A stretch of 64,000 nt of DNA from an uncultured Clostridia bacterium. GTDB taxonomy: Bacteria > Bacillota > Clostridia > TANB77 > CAG-508. Under the pieces are notes generated by a model that was not told the origin of the DNA, did no database searches, and saw nothing but the letters and a program-made list of their open reading frames with translations. Positions within the stretch are counted from its first letter, which is position 1; each line of letters starts with the position of its first letter. Shown piece by piece: positions 55,150 through 64,000 of this stretch. Position numbers and translations under genes: made by a program. The stretch is taken from NCBI GenBank assembly GCA_948891265.1, contig CAQUBD010000005.1, positions 25,085 through 89,084 of the forward strand, read 5' to 3'.

Positions 55150-55779
55150 CTACAGCCTAATTTCTTTAAGTTCAAAAACAAACTGAATATAATTATACCT
55201 TTCCCTTAGTTTCATACTAGAAAGTTTCAGAAAATTGATTGGTACCCCATACTTTTTGAAAGAACTATCATTTTCTAACTTAGAAACAACCATGTTTATA
55301 ATTTCACCCTTATTATCTTTAATATACTGAATTTTATTCTGAAATGTTGTAGCAATGTTTACTTCTATCACTATAAAATCAAAACTATTTTTTCTACCAT
55401 TTTCAGGATCTCTCATAAACATAGGCTTCTCTATCCTAGTAATAAACTTTTCTATTTCCTTATGTCTTACAGGTTTTTTAATCTCTTCAACCTTTTCTAA
55501 TTCTTTGTAGAATGTTTCGATTGTTTCTCCTTCTGAAAGTGTACTAATTATACTTTCTAAACCATGTTGATTCAAATTTCCAAAAATATTAGAATAATTA
55601 GAAAATCTATTCCAGCATTTTTCACCAAAGCTATCATATTCAAGCATTTTTATTTGTTTGTTTTTCTGAACGTCACTCAGTGGCATACTTGTGTATATAC
55701 CATTTTTGTCAAAATAGTATGCCCTTTTTTCGGCTACTCTCAAAACCACATTTGTTAAATTGTAATTACAATTCCGCAT
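55150..55779 (-). CDS. Unrecognised 209-residue protein
   Basis: No signal peptide or clear membrane helix. Contains a long central helix-rich part (YKELEKVEEIKKPVRHKEIEKFI) and a beta-rich C-terminus. AAGGAGGAAAAA precedes its ATG. Codon 2 is CGG. Divergent from the 55952 gene; both look like acquired accessory genes. Function unknown. Confidence 0.6.
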   Translation of the reverse strand: MRNCNYNLTNVVLRVAEKRAYYFDKNGIYTSMPLSDVQKNKQIKMLEYDSFGEKCWNRFSNYSNIFGNLNQHGLESIISTLSEGETIETFYKELEKVEEIKKPVRHKEIEKFITRIEKPMFMRDPENGRKNSFDFIVIEVNIATTFQNKIQYIKDNKGEIINMVVSKLENDSSFKKYGVPINFLKLSSMKLRERYNYIQFVFELKEIRL

Positions 55780-55951
55780 TTTTTCCTCCTTATTTTTCTA
55801 CTTTTATTTTGCAATTATTTTACATAATTTTATCACAATTTATTGTTAAAATCAACAATTCTGCATCAATCTATAGGCATTTATGTAAATATATGATAAA
55901 TTACAAGAAATTAATACATAATTTTTCAAAATACATAAGGAGATTTGCACT

Positions 55952-56317
55952 ATGAATAAAGAATTACGGAAAATTAGAAATGCAGTAAATAACTATGTTG
56001 TATTATTGGCAGAAAATCCTGAAACAGTCAGAGAACACTATCAGGACTATATCTCAGATGTTGAAAGATTATCAGAATCTGTTGAAAACTACATTAACGC
56101 CACAGCTGATTTATTTAAAATTTGGTGTAATAACAGTGTAGAAGTATTCGAATATGAAGACAATAATTTATTTCAGCAGATATACAAAAAAATTAACATG
56201 TCGATAGTAAATCACTATCTAAACAGATATAGCTATGAATTATCTGTTTGTATAATCTTTCAGGATAATCTCAGCATTATAAGTAAACGGCTTACCAGTT
56301 ACGAAATTTTTAATTAA
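55952..56317 (+). CDS. Unrecognised 121-residue helical protein
   Basis: Soluble, mostly helical (ERLSESVENYINATADLFKI). AAGGAGA upstream of the ATG. Two in-frame CGG codons (55967 and 56288), which core genes in this window lack. Divergent from the 55150 gene. No family recognised. Confidence 0.6.
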   Translation: MNKELRKIRNAVNNYVVLLAENPETVREHYQDYISDVERLSESVENYINATADLFKIWCNNSVEVFEYEDNNLFQQIYKKINMSIVNHYLNRYSYELSVCIIFQDNLSIISKRLTSYEIFN

Positions 56318-56727
56318 ACTGCACACTAGGAGTCTATAGTATAGTCCCCCTTTTTCATATATTTATTTTTATAAGTTAAGTTTCGATTTTTTATTATTTC
56401 TCAAAATTGTTTATAGAAGAAAAATATATATTTCAAAGTGAGTTCGACCTTATAAAGCTATTTTTATATCTGTTTATAGTGTGTTTCTAAACTTTGAATA
56501 TTCAGTATCTTAAACGCCCTGAATGCTGGAGTTGTTCGAAACGATAGTGAGTTACAACTCCAGTATGGAACTTTTAAATATATATCTTTCTTCTAAACAA
56601 TAATGCTTTCAAAAAACCGAAACTTAAATTTTTATAATACTTGCACAAAATTTGTATATATAGTAATATAATACCATAAGTTTTGAAAGTTGCATAAAAA
56701 TAAAAAAGAAAGGAGTTTTAAACCAAA

Positions 56728-56880
56728 GCGCCAGAACCCCCATTTCGGTGGTTGACGAGGTCTAGAGTTATCGAAATTTTCGGCGGATGCTCTAGTGGCT
56801 TTTACTTAAGGTCATTATTATTACTTAAAAACTAATAGTAATATTAGAACAGAATGTAATAAAGTTAAGTATTGCAAACT
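56728..56880 (+). ncRNA. glmS ribozyme
   Basis: GlcN6P-activated self-cleaving ribozyme in the glmS leader. Recognisable core: AAA|GCGCCAGAAC with cleavage before G56728, GGTTGACGAGG, and GTTATCGAAATTTTCGGCGG, almost identical to the B. subtilis element. The CTAGAG/CTCTAG stem (P3) pairs. Cleavage lowers glmS mRNA when GlcN6P is plentiful. The 3' boundary is approximate. The stretch 56318-56700 holds no gene, only an AT-rich region with an AAAAACCGAAACTTAAA motif and the likely promoter (TTGCAC... TAATAT near 56641-56669). Confidence 0.95.
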
Positions 56881-56893
56881 TTCAATTCCCAAA

Positions 56894-56951
56894 ATTTTAA
56901 AAAGAATTAACATTTGGTGTCGTTAAGTTTCGCTTTTAATTCTTTTTAAAA
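56894..56951 (+). promoter_or_regulatory. Strong hairpin between ribozyme and glmS
   Basis: AATTTTAAAAAGAATTAA pairs with TTAATTCTTTTTAAAATT. No T-run follows the stem. It may protect the cleaved mRNA or control read-through. Confidence 0.5.
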
Positions 56952-56983
56952 TTATATCTGATTATTAAAGGAGGATTTTACAA

Positions 56984-58825
56984 ATGTGTGGAATTGTAGG
57001 TTACATAGGAACAAAAAAAGCTTGTCCAATTTTATTGGCAGGTTTAAGTAGATTAGAATACAGAGGGTATGACTCTGCTGGTATTTCAACAATTGAAAAA
57101 GATGAATTATCTTTAATGAAGGACAAAGGAAGAGTAAAAAATCTATCAAATTTAGAAGGAATTGATAAATTAGAAGGAACAATAGGTATTGCTCATACCA
57201 GATGGGCAACCCATGGAAAACCTTCAAGTGAAAATTCTCACCCACATCAAGATAATTCAAAAACGTTTAGCGTAGTTCATAATGGAATTATAGAAAATTA
57301 CAATGAATTAAGAAGATTTTTGACAGATAATGGATATACTTTTTATTCTCAAACAGATACAGAAGTTATACCAAATTTAATACATTACTATTTTAATAAA
57401 GATACACAAAATGATGATTTAAAATTTTTAAGAGCTGTTAAAAATGCTTGTCTAGATTTAAAAGGTAGTTTTGCTATTGAAGTAATTTCAAAATTATACC
57501 AAGATAACATGATAGTTGTAAGAAAAGATAGTCCTTTAGTTATTGGAACATGTGAAGATGAAAAATATTTATCATCTGACATTCCTGCTATACTTTCTTA
57601 TACAAGAGATTTCTATCTTTTAAATGATTTAGAATTTGTAGTTTTAACAAAAAATAATGCAAAATTTTACGATAAGAATTTAAATGAATTACAAAAAAAC
57701 ACTCAAAATATAGAATGGAATGCATCAGCCGCCGAAAAAGATGGCTTTGATGATTTCATGTTAAAAGAAATTTATGAACAACCAACAGCAATTAGAGAAA
57801 CTATTGGAGCTAGAATTAATGTGAATTCAAAATGTGAATTTGATGAATTAAGCTTCACAAAAGATTACTTATCTAATTTAAACAGAATTTATATAGTTGC
57901 ATGCGGTACAGCTATGCATGCAGGATTAAGTGGAAAAAATGCAATAGAAAAACTTTGTAGAATACCTGTAGAAGTTGATATTGCATCAGAATTTAGATAT
58001 AGAGACCCTATTATTGACGAAAAAACATTATGTATTTTTATATCTCAATCTGGAGAAACTGCTGATACAATAGCAGCATTAAAATTATCTAAAGAAAAGA
58101 AAGCTAAAACTCTTGCTATAACTAATGTAATTGGAAGTTCTATAACAAGAGAAGCAGATTACTCTATATATACACATGCCGGACCAGAAATTGCAGTAGC
58201 ATCAACAAAAGCATATACATCTCAAGTTGTTTTAATAAATATATTAGCGATTTATTTTGCGGAAATCTTAGAAACTTCTGATACTCAGAATTTAAATAAT
58301 TTAAAAAGAGAAATTTTAGAATTACCTAAAAAAATTGAAGAAACTTTGAAATGCAATGAAAATATTAAAAACTTTGCAAAACAAATATACCTAGAAAAGG
58401 ATGTTTTCTTTTTAGGAAGAGGAATTGATGAAGTTGTTAGTAAGGAAGGCTCTTTGAAATTAAAAGAAATATCTTATATACATTCTGAAAGTTATGCTGC
58501 TGGAGAATTAAAACATGGGCCAATTGCTTTAATAGAAAATGGAATAACAGTTGTTAGTATTTTAACAGACAAAAATTTAGCGCCAAAAACAATAAGTAAT
58601 ATACAGGAAGTAATTACTCGTGGTGCAAAAACATTAGTAATTACAAATCTAGAAATTGATAAAACAATGTTTGACGTTGTAATTAATATTCCTGAAACAA
58701 ATTGTTTCATTTCTCCTATTTTATCAATTATCCCACTTCAATTACTTTCTTATTATATCTCTAAAGAAAAAGGATTAGATGTAGATAAGCCTAGAAATTT
58801 AGCAAAATCTGTAACAGTTGAATAA
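56984..58825 (+). CDS. glmS: Glutamine-fructose-6-phosphate aminotransferase
   Basis: 613 residues; makes glucosamine-6-phosphate, the first step to cell-wall amino sugars. Catalytic Cys2 in MCGIVGYIG, the glutaminase HTRWATHGKPS, SIS domains with CGTAMHAGLSGK and SQSGETADT, and the C-terminal LAKSVTVE are intact. AAAGGAGG before ATG. Controlled by the ribozyme upstream. Confidence 0.98.
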   Translation: MCGIVGYIGTKKACPILLAGLSRLEYRGYDSAGISTIEKDELSLMKDKGRVKNLSNLEGIDKLEGTIGIAHTRWATHGKPSSENSHPHQDNSKTFSVVHNGIIENYNELRRFLTDNGYTFYSQTDTEVIPNLIHYYFNKDTQNDDLKFLRAVKNACLDLKGSFAIEVISKLYQDNMIVVRKDSPLVIGTCEDEKYLSSDIPAILSYTRDFYLLNDLEFVVLTKNNAKFYDKNLNELQKNTQNIEWNASAAEKDGFDDFMLKEIYEQPTAIRETIGARINVNSKCEFDELSFTKDYLSNLNRIYIVACGTAMHAGLSGKNAIEKLCRIPVEVDIASEFRYRDPIIDEKTLCIFISQSGETADTIAALKLSKEKKAKTLAITNVIGSSITREADYSIYTHAGPEIAVASTKAYTSQVVLINILAIYFAEILETSDTQNLNNLKREILELPKKIEETLKCNENIKNFAKQIYLEKDVFFLGRGIDEVVSKEGSLKLKEISYIHSESYAAGELKHGPIALIENGITVVSILTDKNLAPKTISNIQEVITRGAKTLVITNLEIDKTMFDVVINIPETNCFISPILSIIPLQLLSYYISKEKGLDVDKPRNLAKSVTVE

Positions 58826-58826
58826 A

Positions 58827-58868
58827 AAATATGTCTTAGTAATAATATATTACTAAGACATATTTTTT
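58827..58868 (+). terminator. glmS terminator
   Basis: AATATGTCTTAGTAAT and its complement, followed by TTTTTT. Confidence 0.9.
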
Positions 58869-58872
58869 ATAT

Positions 58873-59083
58873 TATAGAAAAGTTTTATTTATGCATAAAT
58901 GTTTAATTATATCTTCTATAAACTTTCCAATAATATAAATACATTCCACAGAAAAATTGCTGAGCAATTTTTCGCGGGCGAACAAAGACGAGGCATGAAA
59001 AGCAATTTAAAAGGTCAAAAAATTTTAATCATGCCTCTTTTGTTCTGTTATAGGAAAAATCGCAGATTTTCCTATAACATCAA
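58873..59083. repeat. Multi-hairpin GAACAAA repeat, copy D
   Basis: Opposite orientation to A and C: an AT-rich stem, GAAAAATTGCTGAGCAATTTTTC, GAACAAAGACGAGGCATG...CATGCCTCTTTTGTTC, and a TATAGGAAAATC...GATTTTCCTATA hairpin. A diverged partial copy (GAACAAAGACACGGAC...GTCCGCTTTTGTTC) follows at 59122-59184. Confidence 0.85.
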
Positions 59084-59202
59084 ATATTGTACACAATTTT
59101 ACTATTGTAAAATTGGCACACGAACAAAGACACGGACTTAAAAATGTTTAAAACAGAAACAATGTTATTAATGTCCGCTTTTGTTCTTTGGACGAAATTT
59201 TT

Positions 59203-59445
59203 TTAATACATAGAAGAATCTAATTCAAGCCGTTCTAACTCTTCAAGTATTGCATTTTCAACCTCATCCTTAGTTATTCCATAAGTTGCTAAACTCCGCT
59301 CAAGCCCTTTTACTCTCTGGCTTATTCTTACTCCTTTTACAGTGTAGATTGTGTCTTGCCTAGTGTTTCCTTTTTCAATTTCTGAAAAGAAATACCATGT
59401 TCCCTTTGATCTCATATAGATCGCTTTCACTCTGTTTTTCATCAT
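59203..59445 (-). CDS. Unrecognised 80-residue protein
   Basis: Small soluble basic/acidic protein (N-terminal beta part, C-terminal helix DEVENAILEELERLEL). AGGAGG 6 nt before ATG. Two in-frame CGG codons (59296 and 59230). Flanked by repeats; likely accessory. Confidence 0.6.
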   Translation of the reverse strand: MMKNRVKAIYMRSKGTWYFFSEIEKGNTRQDTIYTVKGVRISQRVKGLERSLATYGITKDEVENAILEELERLELDSSMY

Positions 59446-59555
59446 AGGGTTCCTCCTTTTTTGTGCCGAACAATTTAGTTATATTGACATTATATCACTT
59501 TATGTTTATTAAATCAATAGTTTCGTAATTTTTAAGTTTTGTTTTTTTTAAACAT

Positions 59556-59813
59556 TTATATAAGCAATTTAACAATTACTAAACAAACTGCACCTGGTAG
59601 TCCCAATAGCCCAATCAAAACACTTGTAAAAAAATTAAGACCAATATGAAATCCAAAAGTGCTTCCTATTAAATTAATTAGAAATATTACAATTCCACCT
59701 AAAATTGAATTAATAATTAATTTTAATATTTTTTTTATTGGAACTATAAAAACTCTACCAAATATAAATAAAAAACAAATACATGCTAAATATGTAATTA
59801 AATTTGTATCCAT
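59556..59813 (-). CDS. bofA: BofA-type sporulation membrane protein
   Basis: 85 residues with two or three hydrophobic helices and the family end FFTSVLIGLLGLPGAVCLVIVKLL. BofA inhibits pro-sigma-K processing in Bacillus. Downstream of a YaaL-like gene, as in the recR-yaaL-bofA order. Confidence 0.85.
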   Translation of the reverse strand: MDTNLITYLACICFLFIFGRVFIVPIKKILKLIINSILGGIVIFLINLIGSTFGFHIGLNFFTSVLIGLLGLPGAVCLVIVKLLI

Positions 59814-59924
59814 ATAAAACCTCTTTTAAATCTTTTTATACATTTGTATGTTCAAACATGGACAAATATTCATTAATATATAGCAATAATTTTAATAATA
59901 TTAAATATACTAAATTTAATATTA

Positions 59925-60206
59925 TTAACCTAACTCTTCATTATAATTTTCATATTCTAATTGATTTATAGAATCAATCGATATCCCTTTTGTTTTTGCT
60001 AACTTTAATAGATAATCTAATTTAGCCTGATTTGCTTTTATTTCATAAATATAATAATCGACTAGCTCTGTTTCAGCATATTCAAAATTTTTATTATTAC
60101 ATTTTAATTCTTCTCTTGTTTTTATTATATTTTTTACTAACTCTATCTCTTTTTCTAACTCACTTTTATCTATTAATAATCCTTCTTTTTTATATTCTTC
60201 CTGCAT
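59925..60206 (-). CDS. DUF2508 / YaaL-like protein
   Basis: About 93 residues, helical, no membrane segment. Family usually lies between recR and bofA; here recR is not adjacent. The ATG at 60206 is preferred to the GTG three codons earlier, which overlaps the AGGAG site. Function unknown. Confidence 0.75.
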   Translation of the reverse strand: MQEEYKKEGLLIDKSELEKEIELVKNIIKTREELKCNNKNFEYAETELVDYYIYEIKANQAKLDYLLKLAKTKGISIDSINQLEYENYNEELG

Positions 60207-60458
60207 AAAAAACACTCCTACTTAATTTAATTTTAAATATTATATGCTTTTTTTTCTAATTTATTCTAAAAGTTTCTAATATATTGTAAAACTTTTACCC
60301 ATTGCGAACAATCATTATTTGAAGCTGTGAATTGTAACAACAGTTTCCATTTATGTAACTTTTTTTGCAAAAATACTTGTTTTTTTCGCCATTTTATAGG
60401 ATAATATATATGTATGATTATATAAAGAAGATAATTATTAAAAAGGGGCAAATAAATA

Positions 60459-62780
60459 ATGAAAATAATAGATAATTTTTTGAAGAAACTAGGTGTAAGT
60501 AGAAATACATTTGCAACATATGTATTAACATTAATAACTATCTATTTAGCAGTAGATAGAATAGTAGAATTTATGTTAATGCTGTTCACAGGTGTATCTT
60601 ATTCTTATTGGGGCCCAATACAATATACATTAGCACTTGCATGTCCAATATTTGCTTTTTTATTTTCAAGTGCTTCCGAATTTGCATCAACTAAAAAGAA
60701 AAAGGTTACTTTATTTTACATATATATTATTGGATTAAGTGTTATAGCAATATCTATGTTTATTCAATGGCTTAATATGGCTGCATGGTTATTGTTAATA
60801 TATAATCCTGGATATGTAGATTTAGTAACAAACTTTTCAGATTTGGTACAACCTGCACTAACATCAATAACAATTCTATTCCCCGTATTTATAATACCAA
60901 AAATATTTAAATTCTTATACTTCGGCGTTAATGACAGTAAAGACATGAGTCGTTCTATTTGGGATTATGGAGGAATTGATTTATCAGATAAAAAACAGGG
61001 TCATGGTCCATATACATGTGAAGTATTTTTATGCCAAGATAGCGAAACAGCAAAGATAGTAACAATTCCTGAAGCTTCTAGATATCAATCAATGTTTGTA
61101 TGTGGTGGATCTGGTTCAGGTAAGACATCTTTAGTATATGAGCCTTTAATTGCTAGAGATTTAGATAGAAAATTCTTTTTTAGAGAAGTTTCTAAAGAAA
61201 TGGGATTTACAGCTTTAAAAACAGGTATAGCTACTTTAAAAGGCCCATATGATAATGAATATTTAAATATACATTTCAACTTAAATATGTTAGTTCCAAC
61301 ATCTGGTAACGAAGATGTTTATAAAGGATATATGAAAAAGATGATATTAGATGCATCTACAGAAATTACCTATAAAAACTGTGGTATAACAGTTCTGTCA
61401 CCAGATAGAGAAATTACAGATCATATGATAAGTGTATGTAAAAACTTTAGCTTACCATACAATATTATTGATCCATCTGATAAAAACTCAATTGGTATAA
61501 ATCCTTTTGTGTATAATGATACTAATAAAATAGCTATAACAATATCTTCTATATTAAAAACAATGGTTAGTCTTTCAAACTCCAATTCAAATGAAGTATT
61601 TAGAGAAGCTATTGCATTACAAGCTATTGAAAATGTTGCAATTTTATTAAAAGAAGTTTATCCAAAAATGAATGAAGGAAAATTACCTAATTTATCTGAT
61701 ATGTTAAAAATGTTTACAAACTTTGACTTAATAGAAAAAATGTGTGAAATCATGTCTCATGATGATATGTTAAAAGATAAATATAGTGTACAATTAGCAT
61801 ACTTCAAAAAGAATTTTTATAAGGATGGAATTGGTAGAAAGTCAACAGAAATATATATTGATGCAATAATAAGTCAATTAGATCAATTATTAAGATTACC
61901 TGGTGTAAAATCAATTCTATGTAATAGAAATAATAACATTGACTTTGACAAAATGTTAGCAAATGGAGATGTAACTTTTGTATGTACAAGACGTGGTGAT
62001 TTAGGTTCAGCTAGTCACAAGGCATTTGGTTTATTCTTCTTAATATCAATGCAAAATGCCGTTTTGAGAAGACCTGGAAGTGAAAAATCTAGGGTTCCAA
62101 ACTTCTTATACATTGACGAATTCCCTGACTTTATTTGTAAGGCTACAGAACCTATATTCACAATGTATAGAAAATATAAAATTGGAACAACAATATCTGC
62201 TCAAAACCTAGCCCAATTAGGAACTACTTACAGTCAAACAATTCTATCAAACTGTGCAAGTAAAATTTTTACAGGTGGAGCAAGTATTGAAGAATTAGAA
62301 TGGTGGGGAAATGAATTTGGCTCTAAGAGAGAATGGACTTATAGTAACTCTATGGATATGGAAAAAATGAAATATGATTCTAAGTATGGAAATGTTGAAT
62401 GGAAATTTATTCCTTACTTTAAGCCAGGAAAACTTCAAGCACTAGGAACAAGAGATTGTGCTTATAAAATTAGAGATCCAAAAGGAAGACCTATGGCAGG
62501 TCAAGGAAAGCTTAATTTCTTGGAATCTAAATATAAAGAACCTAAAAAAATTAAAGCATATGATTTTGGAAAATATTCAGATAGTGTTACAAGCCTTTCT
62601 GAGACTGCTAATGAACAACCTCAAAAAAAGAAATTTGATTTAAAACATCTTGACTTTAAAGATGAACGTGATGAATTTAATCCAGTACAAACAGATACTA
62701 CTGATTTAAATTATCTATTTGATAGTGAAGATGCAATTGTTGTAAATTTAAAAAAGAATAAGAACAAATCGGAAAGCTAA
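60459..62780 (+). CDS. Orphan VirD4/TraG-like coupling ATPase
   Basis: 773 residues. N-terminal membrane region with three or four helices (to about residue 155), then a RecA-like ATPase with Walker A FVCGGSGSGKTSL, Walker B NFLYIDEFPDF and the TraG/TraD-type ISAQNLAQL. A polar Lys-rich C-terminal tail. The family pumps DNA or protein in type IV secretion, but no relaxase, VirB4 or pilus gene is nearby. AAGGGG upstream of ATG. Confidence 0.85.
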   Translation: MKIIDNFLKKLGVSRNTFATYVLTLITIYLAVDRIVEFMLMLFTGVSYSYWGPIQYTLALACPIFAFLFSSASEFASTKKKKVTLFYIYIIGLSVIAISMFIQWLNMAAWLLLIYNPGYVDLVTNFSDLVQPALTSITILFPVFIIPKIFKFLYFGVNDSKDMSRSIWDYGGIDLSDKKQGHGPYTCEVFLCQDSETAKIVTIPEASRYQSMFVCGGSGSGKTSLVYEPLIARDLDRKFFFREVSKEMGFTALKTGIATLKGPYDNEYLNIHFNLNMLVPTSGNEDVYKGYMKKMILDASTEITYKNCGITVLSPDREITDHMISVCKNFSLPYNIIDPSDKNSIGINPFVYNDTNKIAITISSILKTMVSLSNSNSNEVFREAIALQAIENVAILLKEVYPKMNEGKLPNLSDMLKMFTNFDLIEKMCEIMSHDDMLKDKYSVQLAYFKKNFYKDGIGRKSTEIYIDAIISQLDQLLRLPGVKSILCNRNNNIDFDKMLANGDVTFVCTRRGDLGSASHKAFGLFFLISMQNAVLRRPGSEKSRVPNFLYIDEFPDFICKATEPIFTMYRKYKIGTTISAQNLAQLGTTYSQTILSNCASKIFTGGASIEELEWWGNEFGSKREWTYSNSMDMEKMKYDSKYGNVEWKFIPYFKPGKLQALGTRDCAYKIRDPKGRPMAGQGKLNFLESKYKEPKKIKAYDFGKYSDSVTSLSETANEQPQKKKFDLKHLDFKDERDEFNPVQTDTTDLNYLFDSEDAIVVNLKKNKNKSES

Positions 62781-62923
62781 TAAATTTGTAGTATGTTATT
62801 TAAAACTATAAATTTTAATTAGTAATAAATTATAAGTAGCAAGGCTTTTCGTAAATTTGTTCATGTGTGAAATTTTGGTTAGAAAATTTCTGTACAATTA
62901 AGTTTTATATAATAAATAGATAA

Positions 62924-62959
62924 ATGCTGTAAAAATGTTTTTACATTTTTACAGCATTA
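62924..62959. terminator. Bidirectional terminator
   Basis: ATGCTGTAAAAATG and CATTTTTACAGCAT around a short T loop, between two convergent genes. Confidence 0.85.
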
Positions 62960-62977
62960 CTTTTTTCTTTGGACTTT

Positions 62978-63847
62978 CTATAATGTAATTCCAATATAAT
63001 CAATTAGAATTCCTGAAATAACTCCAATACCATACAATAAGGACATAATAAATATATTTTCCTTAAATCTATTATTTGTTCTAAATAGCACTGCAAGTCC
63101 AACTCCAGCTCCTGTTAAAAGTCCTGATATCATACTTCCAAGTGAAATAACATTTTCTAAATACATATTTGTAATTATAACAGAAGCTGCACAATTTGGG
63201 ATTAATCCTATTAGAGAAGATATTAATGGACCTATAATTGGCTTGTTTAATATCCAACTTGCAATTTGTTCTTCTCCTATAAAATGAACAACGATATTAA
63301 TTATAAAAGTAATTAATATTATAAACAAAAATATATTTATTGTATGGTGAATAGATGATTTTAGAACTCCTTTCTCATCACAGTGGCAATGGTCTTCCTC
63401 ACATATATGTCCTATATCATTATACTTATCATTATCATGTTTTTTACTACTTCTTGCACAGTTAATTAGAAAGTCTATCAGTAGACCAGCATTTATACCA
63501 ATTATTAATTTAATAGCTAATATTTTCAATATTACAATTGGTGAAACTGCTTCCGATATAAATATTGGTAACATTTCATCTGATGTGGATAAATATACTG
63601 AAATTAATGTTCCCAATGTTATAACTCGTCCAGCATAAAGATTTGTTGCAGATACAGAAAATCCACATTGCGGAAATATTCCTAATACACTTCCCAAAAA
63701 TGGTCCAAGTTTTCCTGACTTCCTTATAACATTCTTTGATTTTTCTCCCATTTTATGTTCTATATATTCCATAATTAAATATGTGATAAATAAAAATGGC
63801 AATAATTTTATCGCATCTATTAATGTATCTTGTATAATTTCTACCAT
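62978..63847 (-). CDS. Putative metal/arsenic permease (ArsP_2 type)
   Basis: 289 residues, about eight to ten membrane helices in two similar halves: FPQCGFSVSATNLYAGRVITLGTLISVYLSTSDEM and IPNCAASVIITNMYLENVISLGSMISGLLTGAG. A cytoplasmic or exposed His/Cys/Asp-rich loop (GHICEEDHCHCDEKG) could bind metal. Such proteins are annotated as putative manganese transporters or arsenic efflux proteins. AAAGGAGAAAA before the start. Confidence 0.8.
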   Translation of the reverse strand: MVEIIQDTLIDAIKLLPFLFITYLIMEYIEHKMGEKSKNVIRKSGKLGPFLGSVLGIFPQCGFSVSATNLYAGRVITLGTLISVYLSTSDEMLPIFISEAVSPIVILKILAIKLIIGINAGLLIDFLINCARSSKKHDNDKYNDIGHICEEDHCHCDEKGVLKSSIHHTINIFLFIILITFIINIVVHFIGEEQIASWILNKPIIGPLISSLIGLIPNCAASVIITNMYLENVISLGSMISGLLTGAGVGLAVLFRTNNRFKENIFIMSLLYGIGVISGILIDYIGITL

Positions 63848-64000
63848 ATTTTTCTCCTTTTTATAGCAATATAAGTTGTTTTACTATTTTACTTGCAATA
63901 GTTTAACACAAAATTACATAATTTGCAAGAAACATATGGCAATAGCTTAAAAATTATTTGGTCATATAGACCATACACTTTTTGATTTTAACTTTAATAA

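Noticed and set aside
58899..59141. 80-codon plus-strand open frame
   Set aside because: It runs wholly through repeat copy D, with no ribosome site; a frame created by the repeat.
60459..62780. An integrative conjugative element
   Set aside because: Only a coupling-type ATPase is present; no relaxase, integrase, VirB4 or attachment sites are seen.

Overview
The window is AT-rich DNA from an endospore-forming low-GC Firmicute, most likely an uncultured gut-type Clostridia. Evidence: gpr, ytxC and bofA sporulation genes, a clostridial agr quorum-sensing locus, a glmS ribozyme, fhs, and strong AGGAGG ribosome binding sites. No rRNA, CRISPR array, phage or complete insertion sequence is seen. 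There is one tRNA (Gln, CUG).

Layout. 0.1-3.2 kb: a GGGtGRT protein / Fe-S scaffold-like pair and an orphan DUF600 protein. 3.3-8.2 kb: a glycolytic block gap-pgk-tpiA-gpmI. 8.6-20.1 kb: the rpsB-tsf-pyrH-frr-uppS-cdsA-rseP block, with a large surface-protein gene inserted between tsf and pyrH. 20.7-25.2 kb: DUF4912 protein, GH57 glucan-branching-type enzyme, ytxC and gpr. 25.2-30.7 kb: a cluster of prepilin-like surface proteins with shared stems and different heads. 31.0-42.0 kb: fhs, then the asp23-amaP-DUF2273-nusB-xseA-xseB run, then fmt/def/priA. 42.2-48 kb: a CDF transporter, one more pilin-like gene, tRNA-Gln and agrA/agrC-like genes convergent with agrB/agrD. 48-64 kb: pseudouridine synthase, rRNA methyltransferase, a GT-C enzyme behind a structured leader, uvrC, hpt, several unrecognised accessory genes, glmS with its ribozyme, bofA/yaaL, an orphan VirD4-like ATPase and a membrane permease.

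Main observation. Four otherwise well-preserved genes (rseP, fhs, an RluA/RluD-type pseudouridine synthase and a pilin-like gene) are each broken by one +1 frameshift. In all four, the break falls on an in-frame CGG codon; skipping its C and reading the next GGN as Gly restores the family sequence. By eye I found no other in-frame CGG in any recognisable core gene. The other in-frame CGG codons sit in five unrecognised accessory ORFs, one leader ORF and one repeat-derived tail. This suggests that CGG is not decoded as a normal Arg codon in core genes here but provokes +1 frameshifting, or that CGGN is read as a quadruplet. Genome-wide and proteomic tests are needed, and assembly indels are the main alternative.

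The window is also rich in dispersed palindromic repeats of several families, many of which supply the stop codon of the adjacent gene. They include a perfect 117-bp inverted pair flanking priA, and a 179-bp element whose core is inverted relative to its arms in the two copies.
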